DNA of 64,000 nt from NCBI GenBank assembly GCA_017893485.1, contig CM030362.1, forward strand, positions 37,083,565 to 37,147,564, read 5' to 3'. The notes under the pieces are model-generated. The model worked only from the letters and a program-made list of their open reading frames with translations, had not been told where the DNA came from and did no database searches. Origin of the DNA: Hemerocallis citrina (Eukaryota; Streptophyta; Magnoliopsida; Asparagales; Asphodelaceae). Of this stretch, positions 10,900 to 22,200 are shown one piece after another. Each line of letters opens with the position of its first letter. Position 1 is the stretch's first letter. A program made the translations under genes and the position numbers.

Positions 10900-13800
10900 T
10901 CAGTCTCCTTCTCCGGAGAAGACCTGGAGGGAGTCCAACTCCCGCACTATGATGCCTTCGTCATTAGTCTCGTCATGGGAAGCTTCGAAGTCCGCCGAAT
11001 TCTCATGGACAACGGAAGCTCAGTTAACATCCTCTTCTTGGAAGCATTTGAGAACCTCAAGCTCCCCCGAGATAAGCTAAAGCCGGCCGGGTACACCCTT
11101 CATGGGTTCTCGGGCATCCCCATACAAATCGAAAGGATCGTGACACTGGATGTTACAGCCGGCATGACCCCCATCATACGGACCGAATCAATGGACTTTA
11201 TGGTGATCAATGTCAAGGCGGTGTACAACACCATTCTCCGCCGACCCGGGCTCTGCTCGTTTCAGGCCGTCCCCTCGGCCTACCATTTGAAGTTGAAGTT
11301 CCCCACTGACCTCGGGGTCGATGTTGTCTGAGGGAATCAGGAGTCTGCACATTCTTGCTACATGATGGTGGTAGGAGGCGGGGTGTTCCCTCTTGATGCA
11401 ATCGAACTCCCACCTGAAAGAAGCCAGCCCGAGTTGGAACCCACAAACGAATTGGAGGAGGTCTCATTCGAGGTAGAAGACAAGTCCAAGTGGTTCCGTG
11501 TGAGCCACTCCCTTTCTCCCGATCTGAGGCCAAGCCTAATTGATTGTGTCCGCTGCAATATCGACCTCTTCGCTTGGACCCCATCTGACATGCCCAGGAT
11601 TTTCGAAGACCTGATCATGCACAGGCTGAGCGTCGCCCCAGGTTCCAAGTCGATCCATCAGAAGCGACGCAAGTTCGCCCCGGAGAGGCAACAAGTAGTA
11701 AAAGTGGAGGTGGACAAACTGTTGTCTGCCCGATTCATTTAAGAGGTCAGCTATCCCGATTGGCTGACTAACGTCATGATGGTGAAGAAGGCCAGCAGAA
11801 GCTGGAGGATCTGCATAGACTTCACAGACCTCAACAAGGCGTGCCCCGAAGATCCTTTCCCCCTCCCAAGCATCGATGCTCTGATCGATGGAACGTCGGG
11901 TCATGAGCTACTGACTTTCATGGATGTCTTTTCAGGTTATAATCAAATCCGGATGTTCCCTCTGGACATCGCCAAATTATCCTTTGTTACCAACCAGAGT
12001 CTCTACTGTTATCGGGTCATGCCCTTCGGGCTTACAAATGCCGGAGCCACCAACCAGAGACTTGTCAACCGAGTTTTCAAAGATCAAATTGGTCGTAACA
12101 TGGAGGTATACGTTGAAGACATGCTCGTCAAAAGTTGACGAGGGCAGGACCATGTCGCCGACGTCGAGGAAGCCTTTGGCGTCCTTCGGTCCCAGAACAT
12201 GAGGCTCAATCCCACCAAGTGTGCCTTTGGCGTCTCCTCATGAAAATTTCTCGGGTTCATCGTTAGCCAGCGCGACATAGAGGCAAATCCCGAGAATATT
12301 CAGGCTATAATTGACATGGCCCCTCTTAGAAACATTAAGGTGGTTCAACAGCTCATGGGAAGACTGGCGGCCATCGGCCGCTTCCTCTCCAAGTCTGGAG
12401 AGAAATCCTTCCCATTCTTCAAGGCTCTACGGGGAGCGATCGGCTTTGAATGGGGCGACCCCCAGCAACAAGCGTTCGACTAGTTAAAGTCCTACCTCTC
12501 CAACCCCCCACTTCTGAGCAAACCCGAACCGGGAGAACCCCACTTTCTATACCTCTCAGCCTCGAAAAATGCACACAGTGCCGTGCTCGTTCGGAAAGAC
12601 GAAGAAATTCAGAAGCCTCTCTACTATGTGAGCAAAGTCCTGCTCTCGGCTGAAACCCAATACGCAAAGATGGAGAAGGTTGCCTATGCCCTGATCATGG
12701 CCGCGCGAAAGCTCCGTCCTTATTTCCAGGCCCACTCAATCCAGGTCCTTACGGACCACCCTCTCAAGGTCATCCTCCACAAGCCTGAGAGTTCCGGCCG
12801 CTTAGTCAAGTGGTCGATCGAGCTAAACCAGTACGACATCAGTTACCAGCCCAAGATAGCCATTAAGGGATAGGCCTTCGCCGAATTCATCACGGAGTGC
12901 ACTATTTCCGAGCCGTCCGACATTCAAGAGGCAGATCCGGTTTGGGAATTTTATGCCGATGGCTCGTCTTGCGAGGTGGGAAGCGGAGCGGACGTCATCC
13001 TCACAGGTTCCGACAACTTCATTCTCCAGTATTCTCTTCGCCTAAACTTCTTAGTCACTAACAATGAGGCGGAATAGGAGGCTATGATCGCAGGGCTCAC
13101 CCTCGCGCACAAGGATGGGGCCAGGAAAATTAGGACCTTTAGCGACTCCCAGCTCATGGTCAACCAGATCATCGGGGAGTATAAGGCTCGTGACATTCGG
13201 ATGGTCTGATACCTGGTGGTAGCCTAGCAGCTCTTGACATCCTTCGATTTCTCCTCGGTGGAACGGATCCCTAGGGAGCAAAATGCCCAGGCTGATTCCT
13301 TGTCAAAACTCGCCTCATCCTCCTTCGAAGGCCTCGACCACACCGTCTTAATCGAAGTCCTCCTCAAGCCCAGCTTCAACCTCCCCGAAGCCTTCTGCCT
13401 CACCACCGAACCTCAACCGGACAACTGGAAGAATCCCATCCGAAAGTTCCTGGCGGAGGGCGAGCTTCCTCAAGATCGGGCCGAGGCGTAGGGTTTGTTC
13501 AAAAAGGTTCATCATAATCAACGCGACACTCTTCAAGCGCTCATACACAACAACGGACGGAAGATCCTACCTTCGCTGCTTGGCCCCCAATAAGGCCAAG
13601 TACGCTCTGAAAGAACTGCATGAAGAAATCGGGGGGTGTCACATGGGGAGTAGGTCGCTTGCCAGAAAAGCCCTAAACCACGGATACCACTGGCCGACCA
13701 TGTTACAAGATGTCCAAGACCTCGTTAAAAGGTACAACCCTTGCCAAAGATTCTCCTTGGTGAAAAAGGCTTCCACAAGCCAACCTCCGCTCCCTGGCCA

Positions 13801-14645
13801 GTCCGACCCCCTTTGCTATGTGGGGAATGCACTTGATCGGGCCTCTTTCAAAAGCAACGGGCCAAAGGAAGTTCCTTGTGGTGGCCATCGACTACTTCAC
13901 TCAATGGATCGAGGCAGAGCCCCTGGCCACGATCACAGAACACCAAACTCTGCAATTTTTCTAGAAGCACATCATCTGTCGGTTTAGGATCCCGCAGGTA
14001 ATCATAACAACAACGAGACCCAATTTATAGGCAAAAACTTTCGAAAGTTCTACGAAGACATTGTTGTCCAGCAACGCTTCTCATCAATATATCATCCTTA
14101 GTCAAATCCTTGACAACATCAAGAAGCGGTTGGACAATTTATCCAAGGGGCTGTGGATCGACGAGTTGCCGAGCGTACTCTGGGCATACTGGACGACGAA
14201 GAGAAACCCCATGGGCGAGTCACCGTTCAACCTAACCTACGGCACCGAGGCGGTTATCCCCCTAGAGATCGGGCTCCCTTTGCCCAGGATCATGGCCTTC
14301 GACGAAGAGAACAACTCAACGAACCTCAGAGCCAACTTGGATCTAATCGACAAGGTCAGGAAAAAATCTGCGGTTACAAGAAGCATATACCAACAACGGA
14401 TCGAGAGGTTTTATAACAAGAAGGTCCGCCCCACCGACATCAAGCTAGGTGACCTCGTGCTTAGAAAGTTAGCGGTATCCAACCCCAGTAGAAAGAGAAA
14501 GTTGGCCCCTAATTGGGAGGGCCCGTATAAGGTATCTGAAGTGGTACACCCCGACATGTACCGACTTACAGACCAAGGGGGAAGGATATTGAAGAGACCC
14601 TGGAACGCGAAACACCTCATCAAGTTCCTCGAAGGGGAGGACTAG
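10900..14645 (+). pseudogene. Tat-1 pol: PR-RT-RH-aRNH-IN (decayed)
   Basis: Domains in order: protease with ILMDNGSSVNILF (11000-11040); RT with CIDFTDLNKACPEDPFPLP and MDVFSGYNQIRM (11776-12138), where the YVDD active site has become YVED and a TGA follows; Gypsy RNase H at 12583-12873; a second, archaeal-type RNase H with YADGSSCEVGSGA, NNEAE and SDSQLMVNQ (12945-13330); integrase zinc region (13600-13760); and integrase C-terminal region 14061-14645 with GPYKVSEV and the final LEGED. In-frame stops include TAA at 11740, TGA at 12136, TAG at 12481 and TAG at 12871. The central DDE integrase core is badly scrambled (13800-14060). Confidence 0.85.
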
Positions 14646-14726
14646 ACTCCTCATGTAACCGAGCTTATGTAACTGACCCCCTGTAAGCGACACCACGTGC
14701 CCCTCTTTTTTTGTTTTGTTGTAAAT

Positions 14727-14732
14727 AATAAA
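14727..14732 (+). promoter_or_regulatory. Possible poly(A) signal after Tat-1 pol
   Basis: AATAAA lies 80 bp after the pol stop and before the tandem array, in a T-rich setting. Tat-2 has one at the same relative place (48032). Confidence 0.4.
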
Positions 14733-14791
14733 GTGTAAATCTTGACATTTCCTTTGTTATTTTTATTTTTGTTCCACTTCTCGTGCATTCG

Positions 14792-15290
14792 CCACACCCT
14801 AGCTTTCTCATAAGCTATATGGGCTCAACATTCGGCATTGACCTCGAGCAATGCCCTAGCTTTCTCAAGCTATTTAGGCTAGGCGCTCGACGATGTTCTC
14901 GAGCCGCACCCTAGCTTTCTCACAAGCATGGGGGCTCGACATTCGGCATTGACCTCGAGCAATGCCCTAGCTTTTGCAAGCTGTATGGGCTAGGCGTTCG
15001 ACAATGACCTCGAGCCACACCTTAGCTTTCTCACAAGCATGGGGGCTTGACATTCGGCATTGACCTCGAGTAATGCCCTAGTTTTCTCACAAGCTATATG
15101 GGCTCGACGTTCGGCAATGACCTCGAGCCACACTCTAACTTTCTCACAAGCATGGGGGCTTGATATTCGGCATTGACCTCAAGCTATGCCTTAGCTTTTT
15201 CAAGCTATATGGGCTAGGCGCTCGACAGTGACCTCGAGCCAACCCTAGTTTTCTACAAAGCACGGGGGCTCGACATTCAGCTTACGCTGC
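14792..15290 (+). repeat. Tat-1 tandem array, ~112-bp units
   Basis: About four and a half units start at 14792, 14904, 15015, 15128 and 15239, each opening (C)CACACCCTAGCTTTCTCA with variation. Each unit contains GCTCGACATTCGGCATTGACCTCGAG-like halves, so there is an inner ~55-bp half-period. It separates pol from the antisense ORFs, just as the 110-bp array does in Tat-2, although the unit sequences differ. Confidence 0.85.
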
Positions 15291-15414
15291 AGGAAGCGTC
15301 CTAAGTTTTCTTACAAGTTGGAGGGAAGAAAAAAAAATCAAATTTCATTCATCATAACGCCTTGAAGGGCCACAGTACAATAGAGATTATTACAACGGTT
15401 CTTTTTACCCCAAC

Positions 15415-15931
15415 CTAATTATTTTTCGTGGGGCTTTTTCGACTAATGCGGACCATCTCGAGCCCCACCGAGCGGGTCCGTCCTCCAGTGAGCTCGTCCG
15501 GCACCACTGGCATCGCCAGTGTAGACGTCCCGGCAACGGAGCTTTGCACATTAGCTGGCCTCGCTATTTCCAAATACAGGGTCGGTGAGGAACCCAAGAC
15601 AGAGGAGCTGCCTCCCCCAACATGGCCGAACTGGAATCTGCCTGTGCCGAGCATGAATTTCAACCTCTGAATCTCCAGGTCGTTCTCCACCACGACCTCA
15701 CGGAGAATGGACTTAGAGGTCGGTCGCCTGGTCGAGGCATCATACATCGACCAGTTCGTCTCGGCACTCCCCCAGTCCCGATCGGCTATAGCCTTTTTCA
15801 GGCGCGCCGCCTCTCAACTGAGCTCCTTGGACTTGTTCATGAAATAACTTACCACGACTTCCCGATTGCAGGCCTGTTTGCGATAGCGAATCAAGAGACT
15901 CTCCTTGGACTCTAGCCTGTTCCGAAGTCAC
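15415..15931 (-). pseudogene. Tat-1 antisense ORF B remnant
   Basis: Two overlapping minus-strand frames (15931-15740 and 15747-15415) encode a charged, probably coiled-coil protein with LESKESLDSLSQ- and NDLEIQRLKFML-like text. They correspond in position to ORF B of Tat-2 (50790-49954). The frame changes near 15745, so it is broken. The function is unknown. It belongs to the antisense cassette of Tat-type elements. Confidence 0.55.
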
Positions 15932-16154
15932 CGGACCTCGGCAGAACTGAGGTTAGCTCCTTGGGTCTCGTCCATCTGACAAAAAAGAGAGGAAACAAGA
16001 TTTCATTCCAAGCTTTTCAAAAATGACAAGTCATAACAGGTCGGCAAAAAACACATTATTATGTTAATCCAAAAAAATAGTTACAAAAGAGCGGTGGCCA
16101 GTTCGCGCTCGGCAAATACAGAAAGAAAAAGAAGAAAAATATAAAAACTACATC

Positions 16155-16983
16155 TTAGGGGGGATCTGCACCTCTTCGTCGACTGTCGCCCCCTGCTTCT
16201 CTCTCTATGCTCGGGTCTCTCAGCGCCTCGTCACCCTCACCTCCTGGGGTCAGTGGAAGCATGGGCGGCTGCCAGCCGTAGTGGAGGTGGTCCATTTTCG
16301 CTTGAGGGTAAAGGAGCAGAAAGTGTTCCTTCGCCCGATCATACACCTTGTCTTGGGCGTTTATTAGCTCCTCCCCTGCCGCGGCCTGCAGCTCCTCGTA
16401 CTTCGCAGCCATCTTGCCTCGAACCTCCGTCAAAATTCAAAGGTGCTAGTCCTGTTGGGAGGTGAGGTCGGCTTGAAGGACCTGCGCCGCCCCCTGAGCT
16501 ACCGTCAGCTTCAGGTCCTTCGCTTCACGCAGGTACCTGTCGGCGTTCCGCTTCTCGGCCTTTGACTTCTTTTTTGAAGAACCTCTTCAGCTGCGCCCCG
16601 GCCATTGATGCCTGATTGGAGAGACAAAAATCAGAAAATAACGCCAAGTACAAAAAAGCTAAAACAGGCAAACTAGCACTTACCACCACGTGAGCTTGAG
16701 CCCACTTCATGTAGCACATCTCGACCGTCTCGATCACCAAGAAGGATCGGTTGCGCGCCGTGGCGAGGTTATCTACAATCTCGACCGAGATCGGGCCCTC
16801 TGCCAGTAAGTCGACCTCCTTCACTGACCAGTCCGGGGCGAAAGGCCTTAGCCCCCTCTTGCCCACCATCTCCTGGGCGTCGGGTCGCAAGGTGGGGGTC
16901 CCTGCTTTCAAGACCTCCGCAACCTTGCAGCTGCTGGAGCTCGGTGCTGACTCTAGCACTTCCTTGACAGAGAGGACCTTCAC
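16155..16983 (-). pseudogene. Tat-1 antisense gene A remnant (3' exons)
   Basis: Minus-strand ORFs at 16983-16525 and 16433-16155 match the plan of exons 2 and 3 of antisense gene A in Tat-2. The first has LRPFAPDWSVKEVDLL followed by DNLATARNRSFLVIETVEM, parallel to FVPDWQVMNVDGFL and HLPTPKDRATLKAGM in Tat-2. A GT...AG intron-like gap sits at about 16620-16685, where Tat-2 has its second intron. The last part has MAAKYEELQAAAGEELINAQDK, a helix-rich tail. The N-terminal Transposase_28-like exon lies beyond the truncation at 17115 and is missing. Confidence 0.6.
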
Positions 16984-17115
16984 CCTCTTATGGGGCCGTT
17001 CCGATGGGCATTCAGAGTCCCCATGGGCGGACGCCGCCTTCGGCGCCGCCTTCTCGACCCTCCTATTTTGGGCCAGATCCTTCAGGATACTCGGCTCGAC
17101 TCGTTTGCATCCCTA

Positions 17116-19203
17116 GTCATTATGTTCCATTAATGAGATTATAGTGAAACCTCTAGTTTACTGGGAAAGACTACAACTATAACATAAAGTAAAGCAGCAA
17201 ACCTTCAACATCTCTAGTAGGGTGTGCACCGAGTAGGGTTTAACTCGAACCAGAACCGATCTGATATGCAATGGTAGTTTTTTTTTAGTATGAAAACCTG
17301 CCTAAACCCAAATGGGTCGGTTTGGAAATGTCCATTAGAAACCCATGTCAGATTTGGGTTCCACCAGCTCAAACCTGAACCGAACCGTCTCACACCCTAT
17401 ATAATATTATATGTATGTTATAATATATACATGTTATAACTCTCAACTATCCCGACATATATTCATAATTTATAATATATTTACATTAACTACTAATTTT
17501 TAATCACTCATTTAACTTAGTAGAATGTTACAAATTCTTCATCTTCTCACCATATTATGCACAATCGGTAAATTTTCAATTTTAAATGGCCAAAATCGAA
17601 CAAATAAAATAATCATAAAATTTAAAAAATGGGTTTATCGGACAAAATCGACCGTACGCATAAAACCGAAAACATACCCGAACAAACTCGAAACCTATGA
17701 GTCCGGGTTTGGGTATAAAGAAAATAAAATCCGCTGAGTTTGACGAAAAAAAAGAAGGATTGGATTTGAAAATTGTTAAAAACCTGTGCGTGCACACCTC
17801 ATAAATGGTAATCCCTAGAGGGGTAGGCACGCACAAATCCATATATACCTAGTTTAACCATTTTGAGCATCCACATTCGTTTGCTATTTTTGCAAAATGG
17901 CAAAAAAAGGCAAACGAGCACTACTCTCGTTTGCTATTTTGCCCAAAAAAAATGAGAATGACGCTACAATTGCTTCTCATATATGAGAAACGATTTGAGA
18001 ATTCTCAAATTATATGGGATGGAACAACATGTTCTATCTCTATTTTTTAAAAAAAAAATGGGATCGGACGACACAAGATGCATCATCCTATAATTTTATA
18101 ATAATTTTTATATTTTTTTGAAGTATTGGACGAAACAAGTTGTTTCGTCAAAAAAAAAAAAATTTTAAATTTGATCAGACGGAACTTGTTGTCTTGTTCG
18201 AGTAGAAAAAATCTCTAACGGGACAACATGTCCCGTTTGAACACTTTCAACCCTGCCAAAACTTGATTAGGTGGAGGTTTAGTGTTAATTAAACTTGATT
18301 TTTTAAATTTAAACATATTTTAGTATTAAATTAGTAACTAATTAATTCACTAATAGTTATTTTAAAACTAATACTAGTTTAATCTTTTAAAAATTAACGA
18401 AAAAACCTTTCGGACGAAAAATATGTTCTTTTCGATTTTCTTTTTTAATTTTTTGTCATAATTTGGCAAACAACTAGTGCAAGAAAATACTCGTTTTCTA
18501 TTTCTCATTTTACCATATATATATATAATAAAACACAAAGAAAGCTATCAGGTGGCTCTCCCCTTTTCCCCAAATTTCAAACCCCAAAACTCAAATTCAA
18601 ATCCACCTCCCTAAAAAAAATAATTAAATAAATAACACATTTATTTATTTAATTATTTTTTTTCTCTCTCTCATTTTCTCTCTATTTACTCAGAAATTTT
18701 ATATTTTCAGATTTCAGGTTTATACATTTTCAGATTTTTTAGGCTTTTTTTATTATTCATGTTACATTGAAAATAACAAATATCTCTTCAAGAGTTAAAT
18801 TTCATTATTTTTCACTTTTAAAGTTCTAAGAAGTTGGATTTTATACTCTCATTTATAAATATTTTTTCAACATATACTAATGGAACTATGGACTTTTGTT
18901 TACAACTAATTATTGTCATACATTTCAAACTTGAACTGCATAATTGCTGTTTTATTGTTTACAAAATTCTGTATCGTTTCGAAGCTGTAGGAACTGCCGA
19001 CGGGCAAATTAGTTTTGCTCTAATATAGCAACAACGAGTGTGGATGCTTTTTAGTAATCGTTAAATTTTTACCATACCTACCCGGAATCAAAACCGGTAC
19101 TTAGCCCGCACTAACACACACCCGTTCTCCGAACATCAAAATTCTCCTTCAACTTCAACCCTAGAACGAAACCTCATAAAATCCAAGTTCAGCTGAATCA
19201 ACC
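17116..19203. other. AT-rich spacer with two inverted-repeat relics
   Basis: One candidate lies at 17218-17801. Its ends TAGGGTGTGCAC and GTGCACACCTCA are inverted, and the body has repeated ACCCGAAC/GGTTTGGG-like text, as in non-autonomous hAT relics. No TSD is clear. A second candidate at 17866-19046 has inverted ends AGCATCCACATTCGTT and AACGAGTGTGGATGCT, with several TTTGCCAAAA-like foldbacks inside. Nothing coding is seen. The 5' UTR and promoter of the Vma12 gene must start in the last few hundred bases. Confidence 0.45.
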
Positions 19204-22200
19204 ATGGCAGAACCTCAATCCGAATCAGGTCTGATCCTCGCCAATAAAGATCCGATCCGCTCCTTCCTTCTCTCAACCTCATCGGATCCAAACCCGAACC
19301 TCCTCTCGCCTGAACTCCGACAACTCACCTCCACTCTCTCTTCCCAACCCTCCGTCCCCTACAAATCCATCCGCTCCATCTGGTCCTCTCTCCCTATCGG
19401 ATCCCGACCCTCACTCACCCGCCTCTTCGCCCGATCCGAATTCATCTTCAATACCCCAAAGCCCAGGGAGAAGGTAACGTTTCTTTTTACTAAAGTTGAG
19501 ATATTTTTGGGGGGGAATTTCTGATTGGTTGAGTTTTTTTATTTTTTTATTTAAAAATTTGTAGAGTGAGGAGCTGAAGGCGAGATTGAGGAAGTTGGAG
19601 GAGCTGGCGGAGAAGAAGGCGTATGCGGAGTTGGTGAAGGATATTACTCCGAAGGAGGACGTGGAGCCCTTTTCGTCGTATAAGGATCAGATTGGGTTCG
19701 GTATGTATCGAAAATTTTTGGTGGTTCTTGATTGTCGCATTTATTTTGCAACGGATTTAAGTGATGACATGATTTTAGTTATCCTAACTTTGGGCTGTCT
19801 GGGGCATTTTTGGGTTGAGATAACTGCAATCTCACCCCAAAAGTGATCCAGTCTCTGGATCTGGCTAGAGCTCAGGTGTAGATACATGGAGTTGCCATTG
19901 TATACTGGGAAGAAGCTGAGGAGCTGAAGAGAAGAAGAAGAATAGGGAATGTATCAGTTTAAGTTTCAGTCCCTGGGAGATATTAATTCTTGTAGGGGTT
20001 TATTTGCATAAAGCCTTGTATTTTTCATTAAAGCCCAACAAACTCTGTAACTAACTGTCCGAATACGTGCTGCGCACGTAGTTCCCCTTTATAAGTACTT
20101 CTCTTGTAATCCGATACAGACATGAATGAGAATTGTTGTTTTGTTCATCACTTTTCCCTTCTCCTTCCTGTGTCTCCCTCGTTGTGTTGAGGTCGTAGCA
20201 ATGCCGAGAAGAAGGGGAGTTTCCGCCGTTGCCTCTAATGGCGGACGGTTTGGAACATTGGTATCAGAGCCAGAGATCGAACACGCAGCTGTCGCCGATC
20301 AAGATCTTGATCAAGAACCAGTTCAAGAAGCGGAGAACTCCGTTAATCCAAGATCAGGTCCTCAGTTTGGATCTGGGAAAAAGAGTCAGGACGCGAGGGG
20401 ATCTACCAGTCGTGATGTAGAGTTCCACAAGCGTTCCAGCTTGGAAGAAAGGTTCGATAGGTTGGAGTTGGTATTGGATCGTCTTCTTCAAGAACCAAGA
20501 AACTTGAGGTCGCATCGCAGATATGAATCTTGGAGTTCTGAGAGTGATATGGATGAGTTAGAAGAAGAAAGACACCATGGGGAATTGGGAAGAAGACGTC
20601 GGTGCTATCGTCGTCATGGTAGGCCACATCAAGAAAGATCAAGAAATACTGATCATCATGAGAGGCAATTTGGAAGGAGAGAAGCAAGAAATGGTGGTGG
20701 ACGTCAACAAGAAGGTAACACATTTTTCCCTAAACACCCAAAAATTGAGTTACCTAGTTTTGATGGAACTGAGGACATTACCAATTGGATCTACCATATG
20801 GAGCATCACTTCTTTACACAAAGGATCAACTACTGTGATCGGTTATCCTTTTGTCTTTACTACTTGAGGGGAGAAGTTCTCCTTTGGTGGAGATGGTTTG
20901 AACAGCAGGATGAAGGGGAAATTGACTGGGAAACGTTGAAGAGAGAATTGATGTTACAATTCGGACCTTCGGAGTTAGATGATCCCGAAGCCACTCTCTA
21001 TAAACTACAGCAAACGGGCACCGTAGTTGAGTATCACAGAGAGTTCTTGAAGTATAGTCAATTAGCAAAGCCCCTAGCTAAATCCTCACTGATTAGTTGC
21101 TATATTTCTGGATTGAAAAGTGAATTGAAGAAGGAAGTCAAGCTTAAAAATCCTGGTAGTGTTCTTGCAGCGTATAGAGAAGCTATAGCTAGAGAAGAAA
21201 TTATTAATGACCAGAAGAAAGCGTGGAGAGTAAATCATCAGAATAGATCCACCTTTATGTCTAATAGCTATAAACCTTCATCATCCATAACCTCTCCTTT
21301 GACAACCCAGAGTAAAACAAGTGCAGAAGCCCTGGTGTCAACCCATTCTAATAATTCCAAGGCCAAAGATCAGCAGTTTTTGCAATTTATGAGAGATAGA
21401 AGAGAAAAGGGACTGTGTTTTCACTGCGATGAGAAATTTGTGAAAGGGCATAAATGCACAGGAAGGACTATGATGCAAATGATGGGGTCTTGTGAGGGAA
21501 GTGTGTTCATGCAAATGTTGGGAAATTTAGAAGAAGATACGGAGGATATGGAGGAATCATCAGATGAAGAAAAGGAACATAGTACTGCCAAATGTAAAGA
21601 AGAAAACCCAGTATCTAAAACTTTGCAAGTAATTGATGAAGGACCAGCAGCCATCTCTCTTAATACTCTCACTGGGAGCACTACTTTGAGAACCTTTAGA
21701 GTACAAGGAAGTATTGCTAATTATCCAGTGTGTGCGCTATTGGATACAGGAGCAACTCACAATTTTATTGATGAGAAGATAGTCAGGAAAACTGGACTGC
21801 CTATTAATCTTCAAGTTAAGCTTGACGTCACTGTGGCTGGGGGTATTATGCTGAAGGGTTCGGGATTATGTGAAGGAGTAACTTTTCTATGCCAAGGAGT
21901 GTCTATTGTGGCAGACTTCTATATACTAGCTATGGATACAAGCCAGCTAGTAGTGGGTGCTCAGTGGATTGAAACCCTTGGAGATGTGGTATGGAATTTG
22001 AAAGAAAAAAGAGTTCAATTTGAACTGGAAGGTAAGCAATGTACTCTGAAAGGAATTTCACCACAAGGTGTCGAGGTTACTTCAGTTAAAACCATGACCA
22101 AAGCCTTGTTGCAGTCTAAATCTGCGTGGTTACTTCAAATGGTAGGTGTCTCACCCCCCCCCCCCAAACAAGCAATCTTCAATTCCCTCTGAAATTCAAC

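Larger units (their letters stand above)
8562..17115 (+). mobile_element. Tat-1: degenerate Tat-type Gypsy element lacking its 3' end
   Basis: The order is 5' LTR, primer site, gag, protease, RT, RNase H, second RNase H, integrase, a ~112-bp tandem array, and antisense ORF remnants. This is the same order as the complete Tat-2 element at 41539-56791. The protein text is clearly homologous to Tat-2 but every domain carries stops or frameshifts, so it is much older or long inactive. GC-rich element sequence gives way abruptly near 17110-17115 to AT-rich spacer. The 5' part of the antisense gene and the 3' LTR are absent, so a deletion removed the right end. The left end is set by the shared start TGATATGG. 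No TSD can be tested. Confidence 0.85.

Noticed and set aside
11213..11904. Long minus-strand ORFs over Tat-1 pol
   Set aside because: Shadows of the sense RT/protease region; the sense frame has clear motifs.
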